Assembly: GCF_902826855.1 (NCBI RefSeq)
Contig: NZ_CADEGK010000004.1
Coordinates: forward strand, 16,872 to 50,668
Length of the DNA stretch: 33,797 nt
Direction of reading: 5' to 3'
DNA from: an uncultured Phenylobacterium sp.
Lineage (GTDB): Bacteria; Pseudomonadota; Alphaproteobacteria; Caulobacterales; Caulobacteraceae
Part shown: piece by piece, positions 16,555-24,384 of the stretch
Layout of the letters: each line of letters starts with the position of its first letter
Numbering within the stretch: the stretch's first letter is position 1
The notes under the pieces: model-generated
What the model was told of the DNA's origin: nothing
Database searches by the model: none
The model's input: the letters and a program-made list of their open reading frames with translations, nothing else
Program-made: the position numbers and the translations under genes

Positions 16555-17154
16555 GTGTCCGAAGCCGAGCGTCTGCACAACCTCGCCTCCTTTGAGATCC
16601 TGGACAGCGGCCCGGAGGAGGCGTTCGACCGCCTCACGCGCCTGGCCGCGGAGATCTTCGACGCCCCGATTTCACGCATCACCTTCGTCGACGCCGACGA
16701 GCGGGAGTGGATCAAGTCCCGCGTGGGCTTTCCGACCGCCTCGGTGATACGCGACGGCGGCTTCTGCGCCCGGGCCATCGGCCTGCCGGCCGGCTCCGTC
16801 CTGGTCGTCGATCGCCCCGAGGAGGACGAACGCCACCGGGACAACCCCCTGGTCGCCCAGGAGCCTGGGGTGCGCTTCTACGCCGGCGCGGTGCTGACCA
16901 GCCCCGACGGCCACAACCTGGGAACCCTGTCGATCATGGACGACCGGAGGCGGCCTCCCCTCGGCGCCGCCGAGATCGGGCGCCTGCGAACCCTGGCCCA
17001 GGTGTGCGTCGACGCACTGGAACTGCGCCGCGTCAGCCGCCGGGCCTCCGAGGGCCAGCGTGCACTAGAGTTGGTGGAGCGCCTTGCCGTCGCCGGTCGC
17101 CTGGCCGGAACCGCCTGGCCAGCGCCGGTGGGTCGGGTTCGCCGGGTCAGCTGA
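16555..17154 (+). CDS. Stand-alone GAF-domain protein
   Basis: A 199-residue protein occupied mainly by one GAF domain (about residues 5-160): 'EAERLHNLASFEILDSG', 'PISRITFVDADEREWIKSR', 'GFCARAI', 'DNPLVAQEPGVRFYAG' and 'NLGTLSIMD'. This subgroup commonly precedes histidine kinase, GGDEF or phosphatase domains, but here the protein ends about 35 residues later in an Arg-rich tail with no output domain. GTG 16555 is chosen because GGAG lies seven bases upstream; the TTG 16507 frame has no such site. GAF domains bind small ligands or cofactors, but no haem or bilin cysteine can be assigned. It follows lysK on the same strand. Function unknown; possibly the sensor half of a signalling system encoded elsewhere, or a shortened kinase. 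Confidence 0.8.
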   Translation: MSEAERLHNLASFEILDSGPEEAFDRLTRLAAEIFDAPISRITFVDADEREWIKSRVGFPTASVIRDGGFCARAIGLPAGSVLVVDRPEEDERHRDNPLVAQEPGVRFYAGAVLTSPDGHNLGTLSIMDDRRRPPLGAAEIGRLRTLAQVCVDALELRRVSRRASEGQRALELVERLAVAGRLAGTAWPAPVGRVRRVS

Positions 17155-17233
17155 CAGGTTCTGCGCGAACTATCGCCGCATTCTGGGAAGAGGTTGCCAC
17201 CGTCGCGCCTTATCGACGTGACGCACCCTCAAT

Positions 17234-17260
17234 CAAACGTTTGTTCACCCCAGAGTGAAC
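17234..17260. promoter_or_regulatory. Two adjoining palindromes upstream of merR
   Basis: CAAACGTTTG (17234-17243) is a perfect 10-base palindrome. It adjoins GTTCAC-N6-GTGAAC (17243-17260), a perfect 6-bp inverted repeat. Both lie just upstream of the predicted merR promoter. The first resembles TetR-type fatty-acid regulator sites of the PsrA kind in base content, but without the usual spacer. Their position suggests binding of one or more further regulators. Confidence 0.5.
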
Positions 17261-17270
17261 GCCGGTGTCC

Positions 17271-17301
17271 CTTGACGTAAACGGAAGCCTGGCTCTACCT
17301 T
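17271..17301 (+). promoter_or_regulatory. Predicted promoter and MerR/LiuR-like operator
   Basis: TTGACG (17272-17277) and TACCTT (17296-17301) form a -35/-10 pair with an 18-base spacer, long as is common for MerR-controlled promoters. CTTGACGTAAACGGAAGC (17271-17288) covers the -35 and resembles the LiuR-type consensus (TTGACGTnnACGTCAA-like) with a degenerate right arm. It lies 36 bases before the MerR start, implying autoregulation of the merR-acyl-CoA dehydrogenase-osmC unit. The match is by eye from memory of the consensus. Confidence 0.5.
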
Positions 17302-17336
17302 GGTTATCAACGATAACACGAGGGAAGGAGCGCAAG

Positions 17337-17804
17337 ATGCCCATGGACCTTCGCCGCCCGGCGCGGACGTACACGATCCGCCAGCTGTGCCTCGAATTCA
17401 AATGCACCCCGCGCGCGCTGCGCTTCTATGAGGACAAGGGCCTGCTCAATCCCGCCCGCGACGGGATGAACCGGGTCTATTCGTATCGAGACCGCGGCCG
17501 GCTGGTTCTGATCCTGCGCGGCAAGCGGGTGGGCCTGAGCCTGGCCGAGATCGGCGAGATCCTCGACCTCTACGAGGCCGACGACACCGGCGCGGTCCAG
17601 GCCGCCAAGAGCCTGCGCAAGTTCAAGGAGCGCGTCGTCGCCCTCGAGCAGCAGAAGAAGGACATCGACGACGCCATCAGTCAGCTCCAGCGCGGCATCG
17701 CCGCCATGGAAACGCGGCTGGCCGAGACCCGTCCCGACCTGCTCCCCCGCGCCGACGCCTACGACCAGACCATGCGCCGCCAGCTGGATGGCGTGGAAGC
17801 GTAG
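17337..17804 (+). CDS. MerR-family regulator (LiuR-like) of acyl-CoA metabolism
   Basis: A 155-residue MerR-type transcription factor. The winged helix-turn-helix is at residues about 11-75: 'TYTIRQLCLEFKCTPRALRF', 'YEDKGLL', 'RVYSYRDRGRL', 'GLSLAEIGEIL'. A long coiled coil follows (85-135, 'LEQQKKDIDDAISQL'), and the C-terminus lacks the metal-binding cysteines of metal-sensing MerR proteins. ATG 17337 is preceded by AAGGAG at seven bases; a longer frame from 17265 is unsupported. It is 24 bases from an acyl-CoA dehydrogenase gene, the usual setting of MerR regulators that control branched-chain amino acid or fatty acid breakdown. It likely senses an acyl-CoA or other pathway signal and controls its own operon through the site at 17271. 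Confidence 0.88.
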   Translation: MPMDLRRPARTYTIRQLCLEFKCTPRALRFYEDKGLLNPARDGMNRVYSYRDRGRLVLILRGKRVGLSLAEIGEILDLYEADDTGAVQAAKSLRKFKERVVALEQQKKDIDDAISQLQRGIAAMETRLAETRPDLLPRADAYDQTMRRQLDGVEA

Positions 17805-17828
17805 TTCCCCGGCGAGGGCCGAGCACCC

Positions 17829-19613
17829 ATGACCTACCAGGCCCCCGTGCGGGACTATGTCTTCCTGCTGCGCGACGTGCTGCAGCTGGAGCGCTACGCC
17901 AACCTGCCGGCCTTCGCCGACGCGTCGATGGACACCGTCGAGGCGATCCTGGAGGAGGCCGGCAAGTTCACCGCCGAGGTGCTGGCGCCGCTCAACGGCG
18001 TCGGCGACAAGGAAGGGTGCACCTGGAACCCGGACTTCTCGGTCACCACGCCCAAGGGCTTCAAGGCGGCCTATGAGCAGATGGTGGCGGCCGGCTGGCC
18101 GTCGCTCGGCTCCGATCCGGCGTTCGGCGGCCAGGGCCTGCCGCACGTGGTCAACGTGGCGTTCTCGGAGATGAGCTCCTCGGCGAACATGGCCTTCACC
18201 ATGTACCCGGGCCTGACGCACGGCTGCTATTCGGCGATCCACTTCGGCGGGTCCGACGAGCAGAAGGCGCTCTATCTGCCCAAGCTGGCCTCGTTCCAAT
18301 GGGCCGGGACGATGAACCTGACCGAGCCGCAGTGCGGCACCGACCTGGGGCTGCTGCGCACCAAGGCGGTCCCGCAGGCCGACGGGACCTACAAGATCTC
18401 CGGGCAGAAGATCTGGATTTCCGGCGGTGAGCAGGATCTGACCGAGAACATCGTGCACCTGGTGCTGGCCCGCATCGAGGGCGCGCCTGCGGGCACCCGT
18501 GGCATCAGCCTGTTCATCGTGCCCAAGTTCCTGCCCGACGCCGACGGCAATCCGGGCGCGCGCAATTCGGTGAAATGCCTGGGCCTCGAAGAGAAGATGG
18601 GCATCCACGGCAACGCCACCTGCGTGATCAGCCACGAGGAGGCCACCGGCTGGCTGATCGGCGAGGAGAACCGTGGCCTGTCGATCATGTTCGTGATGAT
18701 GAACGAGGCCCGCCTGGGCGTCGGCATCCAGGGCATCTCCCAGGCCGAAGCCGCCTACCAGGCCGCCGCCACGTTCGCGAAGGACCGGCTGCAGGGCCGC
18801 TCGCTCACCGGACCGAAGTACGCGGACGGGCCCGCCGATCCGATCATCGTCCATCCCGACGTGCGCCGCATGCTGATGGACGCCCGCGCCATCATCGAGG
18901 GCGGCCGCGCCTTCATGACCTGGACCGCCCTGCACGGCGACCTGGCGCACGCGAGCCCCGACGAGGCGGTGCAGCAGAAGGGGCGCGACTACATGGCCCT
19001 GATGACCCCGGTGGTGAAGGCGTTCCTCACCGACCGCGGCTTCAACGTCTGTTCCGACGCCATGCAGGTGCATGGCGGGAGCGGCTTCACCGAGCACTTC
19101 CCGGCGAGCCAGTACCTGCGCGACGTGCGCATCGCGCTGATCTACGAGGGCACGAACGGGGTGCAGGCGCTGGACCTGGTGGGCCGCAAGCTGGCCGCCG
19201 ACGGCGGGCGCGGGGTGATGAGCTTCTTCGCCGAGCTTGACGCCTTCGTCGATGCGGAGACTTCCAAGGGCATGGCTCCATTCGTGACCGGCCTCGCCAA
19301 GGCCAAGGCGGAGCTGCAGGAGGCCACCATGTGGCTGATGCAGAACGGCCTGGCCAACCCCGACAACGCCGGCGCGGCCTCCACCGACTACCTGCAGCTC
19401 TTCGGCCTGACGGCGCTGGCCTACATGTGGGCGCTGCAGGCCAAGGCGGCGCTGGCCCGCATCGCCGCCGGCGAGACCGACCCGTTCTACGAGACCAAGC
19501 TCACCATCGGCCGCTACTACGTGGAACGCGTGCTCCCGGAGACCAGCAGCCGGCTTGCGAAACTGAAGACCGGCTCCGATCTCCTGATGAAGCTGCCGGC
19601 CGCGGCGTTCTAG
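17829..19613 (+). CDS. Acyl-CoA dehydrogenase (DmdC/FadE-like long form)
   Basis: A 594-residue FAD-dependent acyl-CoA dehydrogenase that introduces the 2,3 double bond into an acyl-CoA. Length and the C-terminal extension ('AAFAKAK.ELQEAT' region onward) match the roughly 600-residue group that includes DmdC. FAD-binding signatures are 'GTMNLTEPQCGTDLGLL' and 'YKISGQKIWISGGEQD'; 'QVHGGSGFTEHFPASQYLRD' and 'IYEGTNGVQALDLVGRKL' carry the arginine and the conserved glutamate of the active site. DmdC itself acts on methylmercaptopropionyl-CoA, but many relatives act on fatty acyl-CoAs, and substrate cannot be decided here. It is the second gene of the MerR unit, nine bases before osmC. Confidence 0.92.
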   Translation: MTYQAPVRDYVFLLRDVLQLERYANLPAFADASMDTVEAILEEAGKFTAEVLAPLNGVGDKEGCTWNPDFSVTTPKGFKAAYEQMVAAGWPSLGSDPAFGGQGLPHVVNVAFSEMSSSANMAFTMYPGLTHGCYSAIHFGGSDEQKALYLPKLASFQWAGTMNLTEPQCGTDLGLLRTKAVPQADGTYKISGQKIWISGGEQDLTENIVHLVLARIEGAPAGTRGISLFIVPKFLPDADGNPGARNSVKCLGLEEKMGIHGNATCVISHEEATGWLIGEENRGLSIMFVMMNEARLGVGIQGISQAEAAYQAAATFAKDRLQGRSLTGPKYADGPADPIIVHPDVRRMLMDARAIIEGGRAFMTWTALHGDLAHASPDEAVQQKGRDYMALMTPVVKAFLTDRGFNVCSDAMQVHGGSGFTEHFPASQYLRDVRIALIYEGTNGVQALDLVGRKLAADGGRGVMSFFAELDAFVDAETSKGMAPFVTGLAKAKAELQEATMWLMQNGLANPDNAGAASTDYLQLFGLTALAYMWALQAKAALARIAAGETDPFYETKLTIGRYYVERVLPETSSRLAKLKTGSDLLMKLPAAAF

Positions 19614-19622
19614 GAATCCCTG

Positions 19623-20090
19623 ATGGCGGAGTATCGCGCCTCGATCGATTGGACCTTGGAACCCGGCGGCGATTTCACCAAGGGCCGCTACAGCCGGGCC
19701 CACACGGTGAAATTCGCGGAGCACACCGTCCCGGGCACGGCCTCGCGCCACGTGGTCGGCAAGTGGGCCGCGCCGGGCGCGGTCGACCCGGAAGAGATGC
19801 TCGTCGCCTCCATCTCCACCTGCCACATGCTGACCTTCCTGCACGTGGCGCGGCTGAAGGGGTTCGTGATCACGCACTACCGGGATGAGCCGGTGGGCGT
19901 CATGGAGAAGGACGCCGAGGGCCGCATGGCGGTGACCCGCGTCACCTTGCGGCCCGAGATCACCTATGAAGGCCCCCGGCCAGGCGAAGCCGAGCGCGAC
20001 GCGCTGCACCACGAGGCCCACGAAGAGTGCTTCATCGCCAACTCGGTGAAGACCGTGGTGAAGGTGGAGGAGGCGACGGCCGCCGCCTGA
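19623..20090 (+). CDS. OsmC-family protein
   Basis: A 155-residue OsmC/Ohr-fold protein. The two redox cysteines are visible: C67 in 'MLVASISTCHMLTFLH' and C136 in 'HEECFIANSV', the pattern of peroxidases that reduce organic hydroperoxides with a Cys-Cys pair. Family members act in the cytoplasm, and lipoyl-bearing enzymes can supply the reductant. It begins nine bases after the acyl-CoA dehydrogenase stop, in the same MerR-controlled unit. A plausible role is removal of hydroperoxides arising from lipid oxidation or flavoenzyme side reactions. No adjacent MarR-type OhrR regulator is seen, in contrast to typical ohr loci. Confidence 0.88.
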   Translation: MAEYRASIDWTLEPGGDFTKGRYSRAHTVKFAEHTVPGTASRHVVGKWAAPGAVDPEEMLVASISTCHMLTFLHVARLKGFVITHYRDEPVGVMEKDAEGRMAVTRVTLRPEITYEGPRPGEAERDALHHEAHEECFIANSVKTVVKVEEATAAA

Positions 20091-20133
20091 GAACGGCCGC
20101 AGTTAAGCCTGAGTCTGCATCCCGACAGTCGGT

Positions 20134-20150
20134 GGCGCGTTGTAAGCGCC
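20134..20150. other. Short hairpin between osmC and glycine-zipper gene
   Basis: GGCGC (20134-20138) pairs with GCGCC (20146-20150) around a seven-base loop, 44 bases after the osmC stop. There is no T-run. It may mark the end of the merR unit, but the 5-bp stem is weak evidence. Confidence 0.3.
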
Positions 20151-20179
20151 GGACGGACGTGGATGGAACCTGAAACGCC

Positions 20180-20557
20180 ATGAAGAAGACACTCGCCTGT
20201 ACGGCCCTCGCGGCCCTCCTCGCCCTGCCAATGGCTTCGATCGCCACGGATGCGGATGCCGCGTCCTGCCGCAATCGCAAGGTCAACGGGACCATCATCG
20301 GCGGCGTGGGCGGCGCCCTGCTTGGCGGCGCCGTGACCAGTGGCTCCACCGGCCCGGTGGTCGGCGGCCTCGGCGGCGCGGTGCTCGGTCACGAGATCGG
20401 TCGCAGCGGCTGCCGCAAGCGGACGGCCTACTATGCGCCGCGGAATTCGTCGTCCCGCTCTTCCTACCGCGCCGAGACGCCGAAGCCGGTCCGCAAGGTC
20501 TACTACGACCAGTACGGCAACGTCGTCTCCTCCGAGCCGGTGTACTCGCGCCGATGA
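20180..20557 (+). CDS. Secreted glycine-zipper protein
   Basis: A 125-residue exported protein with a signal peptide (about residues 1-28, ending 'ADAASC'). Residues 37-72 are a Gly-rich zipper ('TIIGGVGGALLGGAVTSGS', then 'VVGGLGGAVLGHEIG'), as in the glycine-zipper 2TM domains of SlyB/RcnB-like envelope proteins. Two cysteines (C30, C78) flank the zipper and could form a disulfide. The C-terminal third is Arg/Ser/Tyr-rich ('VRKVYYDQYGNVVS'). Its stop overlaps the start of the next gene (ATGA), so the two are coupled. It likely inserts in or coats the outer membrane; precise function unknown. Confidence 0.8.
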   Translation: MKKTLACTALAALLALPMASIATDADAASCRNRKVNGTIIGGVGGALLGGAVTSGSTGPVVGGLGGAVLGHEIGRSGCRKRTAYYAPRNSSSRSSYRAETPKPVRKVYYDQYGNVVSSEPVYSRR

Positions 20558-21018
20558 GATACGCCCCAGCCGCCCTCCTCTGTCTCGCCGCGCTGAGCCT
20601 CGGCGCGTGCGAGCGGGGCCCGCAGAGCATGGCCTCCAACGGCAAGATCTGCATCGACTTCAAGCAGGCGAAGGCGCCGGTCTCCGGCGCGCCAGGCGCC
20701 GACGGCGCAGCGGCCGTGGACCTGTGTGTCCAGCGCTGGGCCTACAGCCTCGCGTCGTCCCGCGATGACGCCGAGACGGTGGCGCAGGCCACGGCGATCG
20801 CCTGCCAGACCCAGCTGGCGCGCTGGAACCAGGCGTCCCTGAACCAGCCCGGAGCCGACGGCGAGGCCGCCAGTCTTATCACCGGCCAGCCGACTTCGCC
20901 CCTGGCGGAGCACAACGCCTTCAGCCACTCGCGGGCGCTGTTCTATGTGGTGCAGGCCCGCGCCGGGAATTGCGCCCCGCCGGCTGTCGTCAACGGCGTG
21001 CCGGAGGGCGTGAGCTAA
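20554..21018 (+). CDS. Small unknown lipoprotein
   Basis: A 154-residue predicted lipoprotein with lipobox LGAC (C19) after a typical signal. The mature part contains 'KICIDFKQAK', 'DLCVQRWAYSLASSRDDAETV', 'AIACQTQLARWNQ' and 'GNCAPPAVVNGVPEG', with four cysteines that may pair in the periplasm. I do not recognise a named family. The ATG overlaps the stop of the glycine-zipper gene by four bases, so both are made together and probably work in the envelope. A run of ten C bases directly follows the stop codon (21019-21028), outside the reading frame. Confidence 0.75.
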   Translation: MRYAPAALLCLAALSLGACERGPQSMASNGKICIDFKQAKAPVSGAPGADGAAAVDLCVQRWAYSLASSRDDAETVAQATAIACQTQLARWNQASLNQPGADGEAASLITGQPTSPLAEHNAFSHSRALFYVVQARAGNCAPPAVVNGVPEGVS

Positions 21019-21099
21019 CCCCCCCCCCAGTTCCTTGTTTGTTCTTGAACGCCTCGCCAAGCTCTGCCATGGATCGCCGGAAGAGGTGCGAGGTCGGCG

Positions 21100-21687
21100 A
21101 TGGGCTTCTCTGTTTCCTGGATGGCAGTCCAAGGGTGTGACGTGGCGCACGCTGCGGAAGTCTTGGGCCTGGAACTGGACGGCGATGCGCCGCGGGACAC
21201 CCCGCAAGGCGATTGCGTCGGGCAACTGCCAGGTGGTTGGGTGCTGGCCTGGACCGAGGACTTTGACGCGCTGCGCAAGGGCCGGTTCGCACCCTTGCTG
21301 AAGTTCGGACCGGCGGTCGGCTGTGCGGTCGATGAACATGTGATGGTCCAGGAGGCGCGCGGCTACCGGGACGGCGCGGAGGTGTGGCGGATCACTCACG
21401 ATCCGAACGAGGACGAGGGCGTCTACAGCCTCGATGTCGCCGGCGAGCCACCTGCCAATTTCGCCGCCCTCCGGAGCGCGGCGATCAAGGCCCAGGACGC
21501 GGAGGGCGGCGAGGACGCGCAGGTCGACCTCATCAGCGACGTACCCCTCGATGTCGCGAGGTCGATCTGCGGCTTCAAGCACGACGAAGCCCCGCCGGAG
21601 GGGACAACCTTCATGGGCCTCCGCAGGGCCCGCAAGCCTGGCGCCGCCAGGCCCGGCTTCTTCGCTCGTCTATTCGGAGCCCGCTGA
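21100..21687 (+). CDS. Unknown protein of about 195 residues
   Basis: A 195-residue predicted soluble protein with no signal peptide or membrane segment. ATG 21100 has GAGG seven bases upstream. The start 'MGFSVSWMAVQG' and 'AAEVLGLEL' resemble an unnamed proteobacterial family whose members often open with a 'W.AV.G' strand; the middle is acidic ('THDPNEDEGVYSLDVAGEPP'), and the tail is basic and aromatic ('KPGAARPGFFARLFGAR'), a pattern often seen in small alphaproteobacterial proteins of unknown role. Its last 18 bases overlap the 3' end of the convergent vsr gene. No function proposed. Confidence 0.65.
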   Translation: MGFSVSWMAVQGCDVAHAAEVLGLELDGDAPRDTPQGDCVGQLPGGWVLAWTEDFDALRKGRFAPLLKFGPAVGCAVDEHVMVQEARGYRDGAEVWRITHDPNEDEGVYSLDVAGEPPANFAALRSAAIKAQDAEGGEDAQVDLISDVPLDVARSICGFKHDEAPPEGTTFMGLRRARKPGAARPGFFARLFGAR

Positions 21688-22098
21688 GGCGTCACGGAGG
21701 AGGTCGACCAGCCGCGCGTCGAGACTCGCCGCGTCTTTCAGCTCGCACTCCCATACCGTCTCCACCCGCCAGCCCGCGGCCTCCAGGGCTGCGCGGCTCC
21801 TGGCGTCGCGTGCGATGTTCTTCGCCACCTTGCCGACCCAGTAGTCGCGGTTCTGCTTCGGCACCCGGGCGCCCCGCGCGCAGTCGTGCCCGTGCCAGAA
21901 ACAGCCGTGGACGAAGATCGCCAGCCGCCGGCCCGGCAGCACGATGTCCGGCTTCCCCGGCAGGTCGGCGCGGTGCAGGCGATAGCGCGCGCCGAGTCTG
22001 GTCAGCACCTTGCGAACCACCAGCTCCGGCGTGGTGTCGCGCCCCTTTACCCGGCGCATGACGGCGGAGCGCTTCTCAGGGCTGTAGACGTCGCTCAC
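21670..22098 (-). CDS. vsr: Very-short-patch-repair (Vsr) mismatch endonuclease
   Basis: A 142-residue nuclease nicking DNA 5' of T in T:G mismatches left by deamination of 5-methylcytosine. The N-terminus 'YSPEKRSAVMRRVKGRDTTPE' is diagnostic. D51 lies in 'GKPDIVL', and 'VHGCFWHGHDC' supplies C66, H69, H71 and C73, at the same numbers as in E. coli Vsr; C118 completes the zinc site. GTG 22098 overlaps the stop of the FAD monooxygenase gene (GTGA), so vsr is the last gene of a cysK-monooxygenase-vsr unit. A C5-cytosine methyltransferase lies about 3 kb away on the same strand, not adjacent as in typical dcm-vsr pairs. The 3' end overlaps the convergent unknown gene by 18 bases. Confidence 0.93.
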   Translation of the reverse strand: MSDVYSPEKRSAVMRRVKGRDTTPELVVRKVLTRLGARYRLHRADLPGKPDIVLPGRRLAIFVHGCFWHGHDCARGARVPKQNRDYWVGKVAKNIARDARSRAALEAAGWRVETVWECELKDAASLDARLVDLLRDASAGSE

Positions 22099-23276
22099 GG
22101 GCGCAGGTCCGGCGGTGTTCGGTCCAGGCGGAAGGTCCCGGTCAGCACGTGTGCGGCGATGCGGTCGAGGCCAGGCGCCTGCGAGAGCGGGGCGAACAGG
22201 GTGTTGCGCACGAAAGGCCCCCATGGCCCGGCCGACTGGAAAAGCGGCGTCAGCGTGCGGGAGAACAGCTGGTAAGGTCCGGTCTGACGCCGACGTGCCC
22301 GCTGGTAGCGCGGGAGGTCGGCTGGCGAGGCGACACGCGCCGCCAGTTCCACGGCGTCGATCAGGCCGAGGTTGGCGCCCTGTCCCAGCTGGGGACTTGT
22401 CCCATGCGCCGCATCGCCGATCAGGACGAAGGCGCCGGCCGACCAGCGGCCGACGCTCACATCCCGATAGATGGCGCGGCTGAACGCCCGCGGCCCGCCG
22501 AACTGAGCGACGAGGGGCTCGATTTCGGGCCACACCCCCAGCACGCGGCTCTTCCAGACCGCGAAGTCACCGGTGAAGAAGCTATCCATGTCCGCGACCG
22601 GCAGGGACCAGAAGACGCTGACCAGGTCGGCGTCCGAGCCGGGCGCCCGCCCGATCGGCAGCACGCCTGCCATCATTGAAGCGAGGTGGTAGCGCTGTCG
22701 CAGCGCGCCGGCGAAGCCCTCGTCCACGACCACTGCGTTGGCCCAGACCGCTCCCCATGGATAGACCGGCGCCCTCGACCGCGGCCTTAGCCGGCTGCGG
22801 AGCTCCGACGCCGAGCCGTCGGCGACCACGACGAGGTCGAACGGTCCGTGCGACCGCCCAGCCGCGTCGGTGAGGGTCGGCCGCTCCAAATTATCGAAAC
22901 TCGTGACCCTGGCCCCAGTACAGACCTCTATCCCAGCCCGTTCGACTGCGCCGAACAACACGCCAAAGAGCGCCGCCCGATGCACCCCCAGCCCGAATGC
23001 TCCTCCTCGCCAGGTAGCATAGGCCATCCGCATCATCGCGCGGCCGGCCAAGTCGAAGCCTTCCAGCCTTTCGATCCGGGCGCCCCTGGCCAGCATCTCA
23101 TCGGCGAGTCCAAGCACCCGCAGCGCCGCCAATCCGGAAGGCTGGAGCAGCAGGCCCGACCCCAAAGGCTGCGGCGCGTCGAAGGCCTCCAGGATCACGA
23201 CCTCGTGCCCACGCCGGCCGAGCGCCAGCGCCGCCGCCAACCCCGCGACGCCGCAACCGACGACCGCGACCTTCAT
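22095..23276 (-). CDS. FAD-dependent monooxygenase (UbiH/PHBH-like)
   Basis: A 393-residue flavoprotein hydroxylase of the single-component group A type. The FAD-binding Rossmann motif is 'VGCGVAGLAAALALG' (G7, G9, G12); 'VVVADGSASELR' is the conserved DG motif; 'FVLIGDAAHGTSPQLGQGAN' is the GD motif that holds the FAD ribose. Such enzymes hydroxylate aromatic or polyketide-like substrates using NAD(P)H and oxygen; the substrate cannot be predicted. It begins ten bases after the cysK stop, and its own stop overlaps the vsr start, so the three genes are cotranscribed. No pathway link to cysteine synthesis or mismatch repair is apparent. Confidence 0.88.
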   Translation of the reverse strand: MKVAVVGCGVAGLAAALALGRRGHEVVILEAFDAPQPLGSGLLLQPSGLAALRVLGLADEMLARGARIERLEGFDLAGRAMMRMAYATWRGGAFGLGVHRAALFGVLFGAVERAGIEVCTGARVTSFDNLERPTLTDAAGRSHGPFDLVVVADGSASELRSRLRPRSRAPVYPWGAVWANAVVVDEGFAGALRQRYHLASMMAGVLPIGRAPGSDADLVSVFWSLPVADMDSFFTGDFAVWKSRVLGVWPEIEPLVAQFGGPRAFSRAIYRDVSVGRWSAGAFVLIGDAAHGTSPQLGQGANLGLIDAVELAARVASPADLPRYQRARRRQTGPYQLFSRTLTPLFQSAGPWGPFVRNTLFAPLSQAPGLDRIAAHVLTGTFRLDRTPPDLRP

Positions 23277-23286
23277 AGGCGCGGCG

Positions 23287-24276
23287 TCACAGCCCGTCGA
23301 ACAAGCCCGTGGAGATGTAGCGTTCGGCGAAGCTTGGGATGATGGCCACGATCAGCTTGCCGGCCATCTCGTCGCGGCTGGCCAGGTCGAAGGCGGCGGT
23401 CAGGGCGGCGCCGGAGGAGATGCCGACCGGGATGCCTTCCTCGCGCGCCACGCGCCGGGCCATGGCGAAGCTGTCGTCGTTGGTCACCTGGATGATCTCG
23501 TCGATCACCCCGCGCTCCAGGATCGAGGGCACGAAGCCGGCCCCGATGCCCTGGATCGGGTGTGGGCCGGGGGGGCCGCCGGAGAGCACGGCGGAGTTCT
23601 GCGGCTCCACCGCAACCATCCGCACCGAGGGCTTCCTGGCCTTCAGCACCTGACCGATGCCGGTGATCGAACCGCCGGTTCCGACGCCAGAGATGACAGC
23701 GTCAACGCGGCCGTCGGTGTCGTTCCAGATCTCCTCGGCGGTGGAGACGCGGTGGACCAGCGGGTTGGCGATGTTGTCGAACTGTTGCGGCATCACCGAG
23801 CCGGGGGTGGCCTCGACGATCTCGCGGGCGCGGGCGACGGCGCCGGCCATGCCCTTCTCGCGCGGGGTGAGCTCCAGCCGGGCGCCAAGGATCAGCAGCA
23901 TCTTGCGCCGCTCGATCGACATGCTCTCGGGCATCACCAGGATGCATTTGTAGCCCTTGGCCGCGCAGACGAAGGCCAGCGCGATGCCGGTGTTGCCCGA
24001 GGTCGGCTCGACCACCGTGCCACCCGGCTGCAGCAGGCCCTTGGCCTCCAGGTATTCGACCATCGCCACGCCGATGCGGTCCTTCACCGAGCCCAGCGGG
24101 TTGAAGAACTCCAGCTTGGCGACCACTTCGCCGCGGGGCTTCAGGGCCGCGGTCAGGCGCGGCAGGCGCACCAGCGGCGTGTCGCCGATCAGGTCGAGCA
24201 CGGAGTCGAAGATCTTGCCCCGGCCCGAGCGGCGATAGCGGGCGGCGTCGTAGGCGTTGTCGGCGGTGGCGTCCAT
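23287..24276 (-). CDS. cysK: Cysteine synthase A (O-acetylserine sulfhydrylase)
   Basis: A 329-residue PLP enzyme making L-cysteine from O-acetylserine and sulfide. The Schiff-base lysine is K65 in 'NPLGSVKDR'; the substrate loop 'PTSGNTG' is at 91-97; the PLP phosphate loop is '[10 protein letters not shown]'; 'GISSGAA' supplies the serine contacting the pyridine nitrogen. Length fits CysK. The N-terminus carries about 20 extra residues before '[16 protein letters not shown]'. It heads the unit with the monooxygenase and vsr. CysK rather than CysM is supported by the 'GFVP' segment and overall length, although not proven. Confidence 0.93.
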   Translation of the reverse strand: MDATADNAYDAARYRRSGRGKIFDSVLDLIGDTPLVRLPRLTAALKPRGEVVAKLEFFNPLGSVKDRIGVAMVEYLEAKGLLQPGGTVVEPTSGNTGIALAFVCAAKGYKCILVMPESMSIERRKMLLILGARLELTPREKGMAGAVARAREIVEATPGSVMPQQFDNIANPLVHRVSTAEEIWNDTDGRVDAVISGVGTGGSITGIGQVLKARKPSVRMVAVEPQNSAVLSGGPPGPHPIQGIGAGFVPSILERGVIDEIIQVTNDDSFAMARRVAREEGIPVGISSGAALTAAFDLASRDEMAGKLIVAIIPSFAERYISTGLFDGL

Positions 24277-24384
24277 GGCGGTCTCTTCGGGCTGGCCTTC
24301 GGCTGCGACCCTAGAACTTCCGCCGGCTTTTGGAAGCGCGCTGGGATGGCGCCGCCCCTAGATTTCCTCGCGCCGCCCCCGGCG

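Noticed and set aside
17307..20021. Long minus-strand open frame across merR, the dehydrogenase and osmC
   Set aside because: It mirrors the codon pattern of three real genes and has no protein features of its own.
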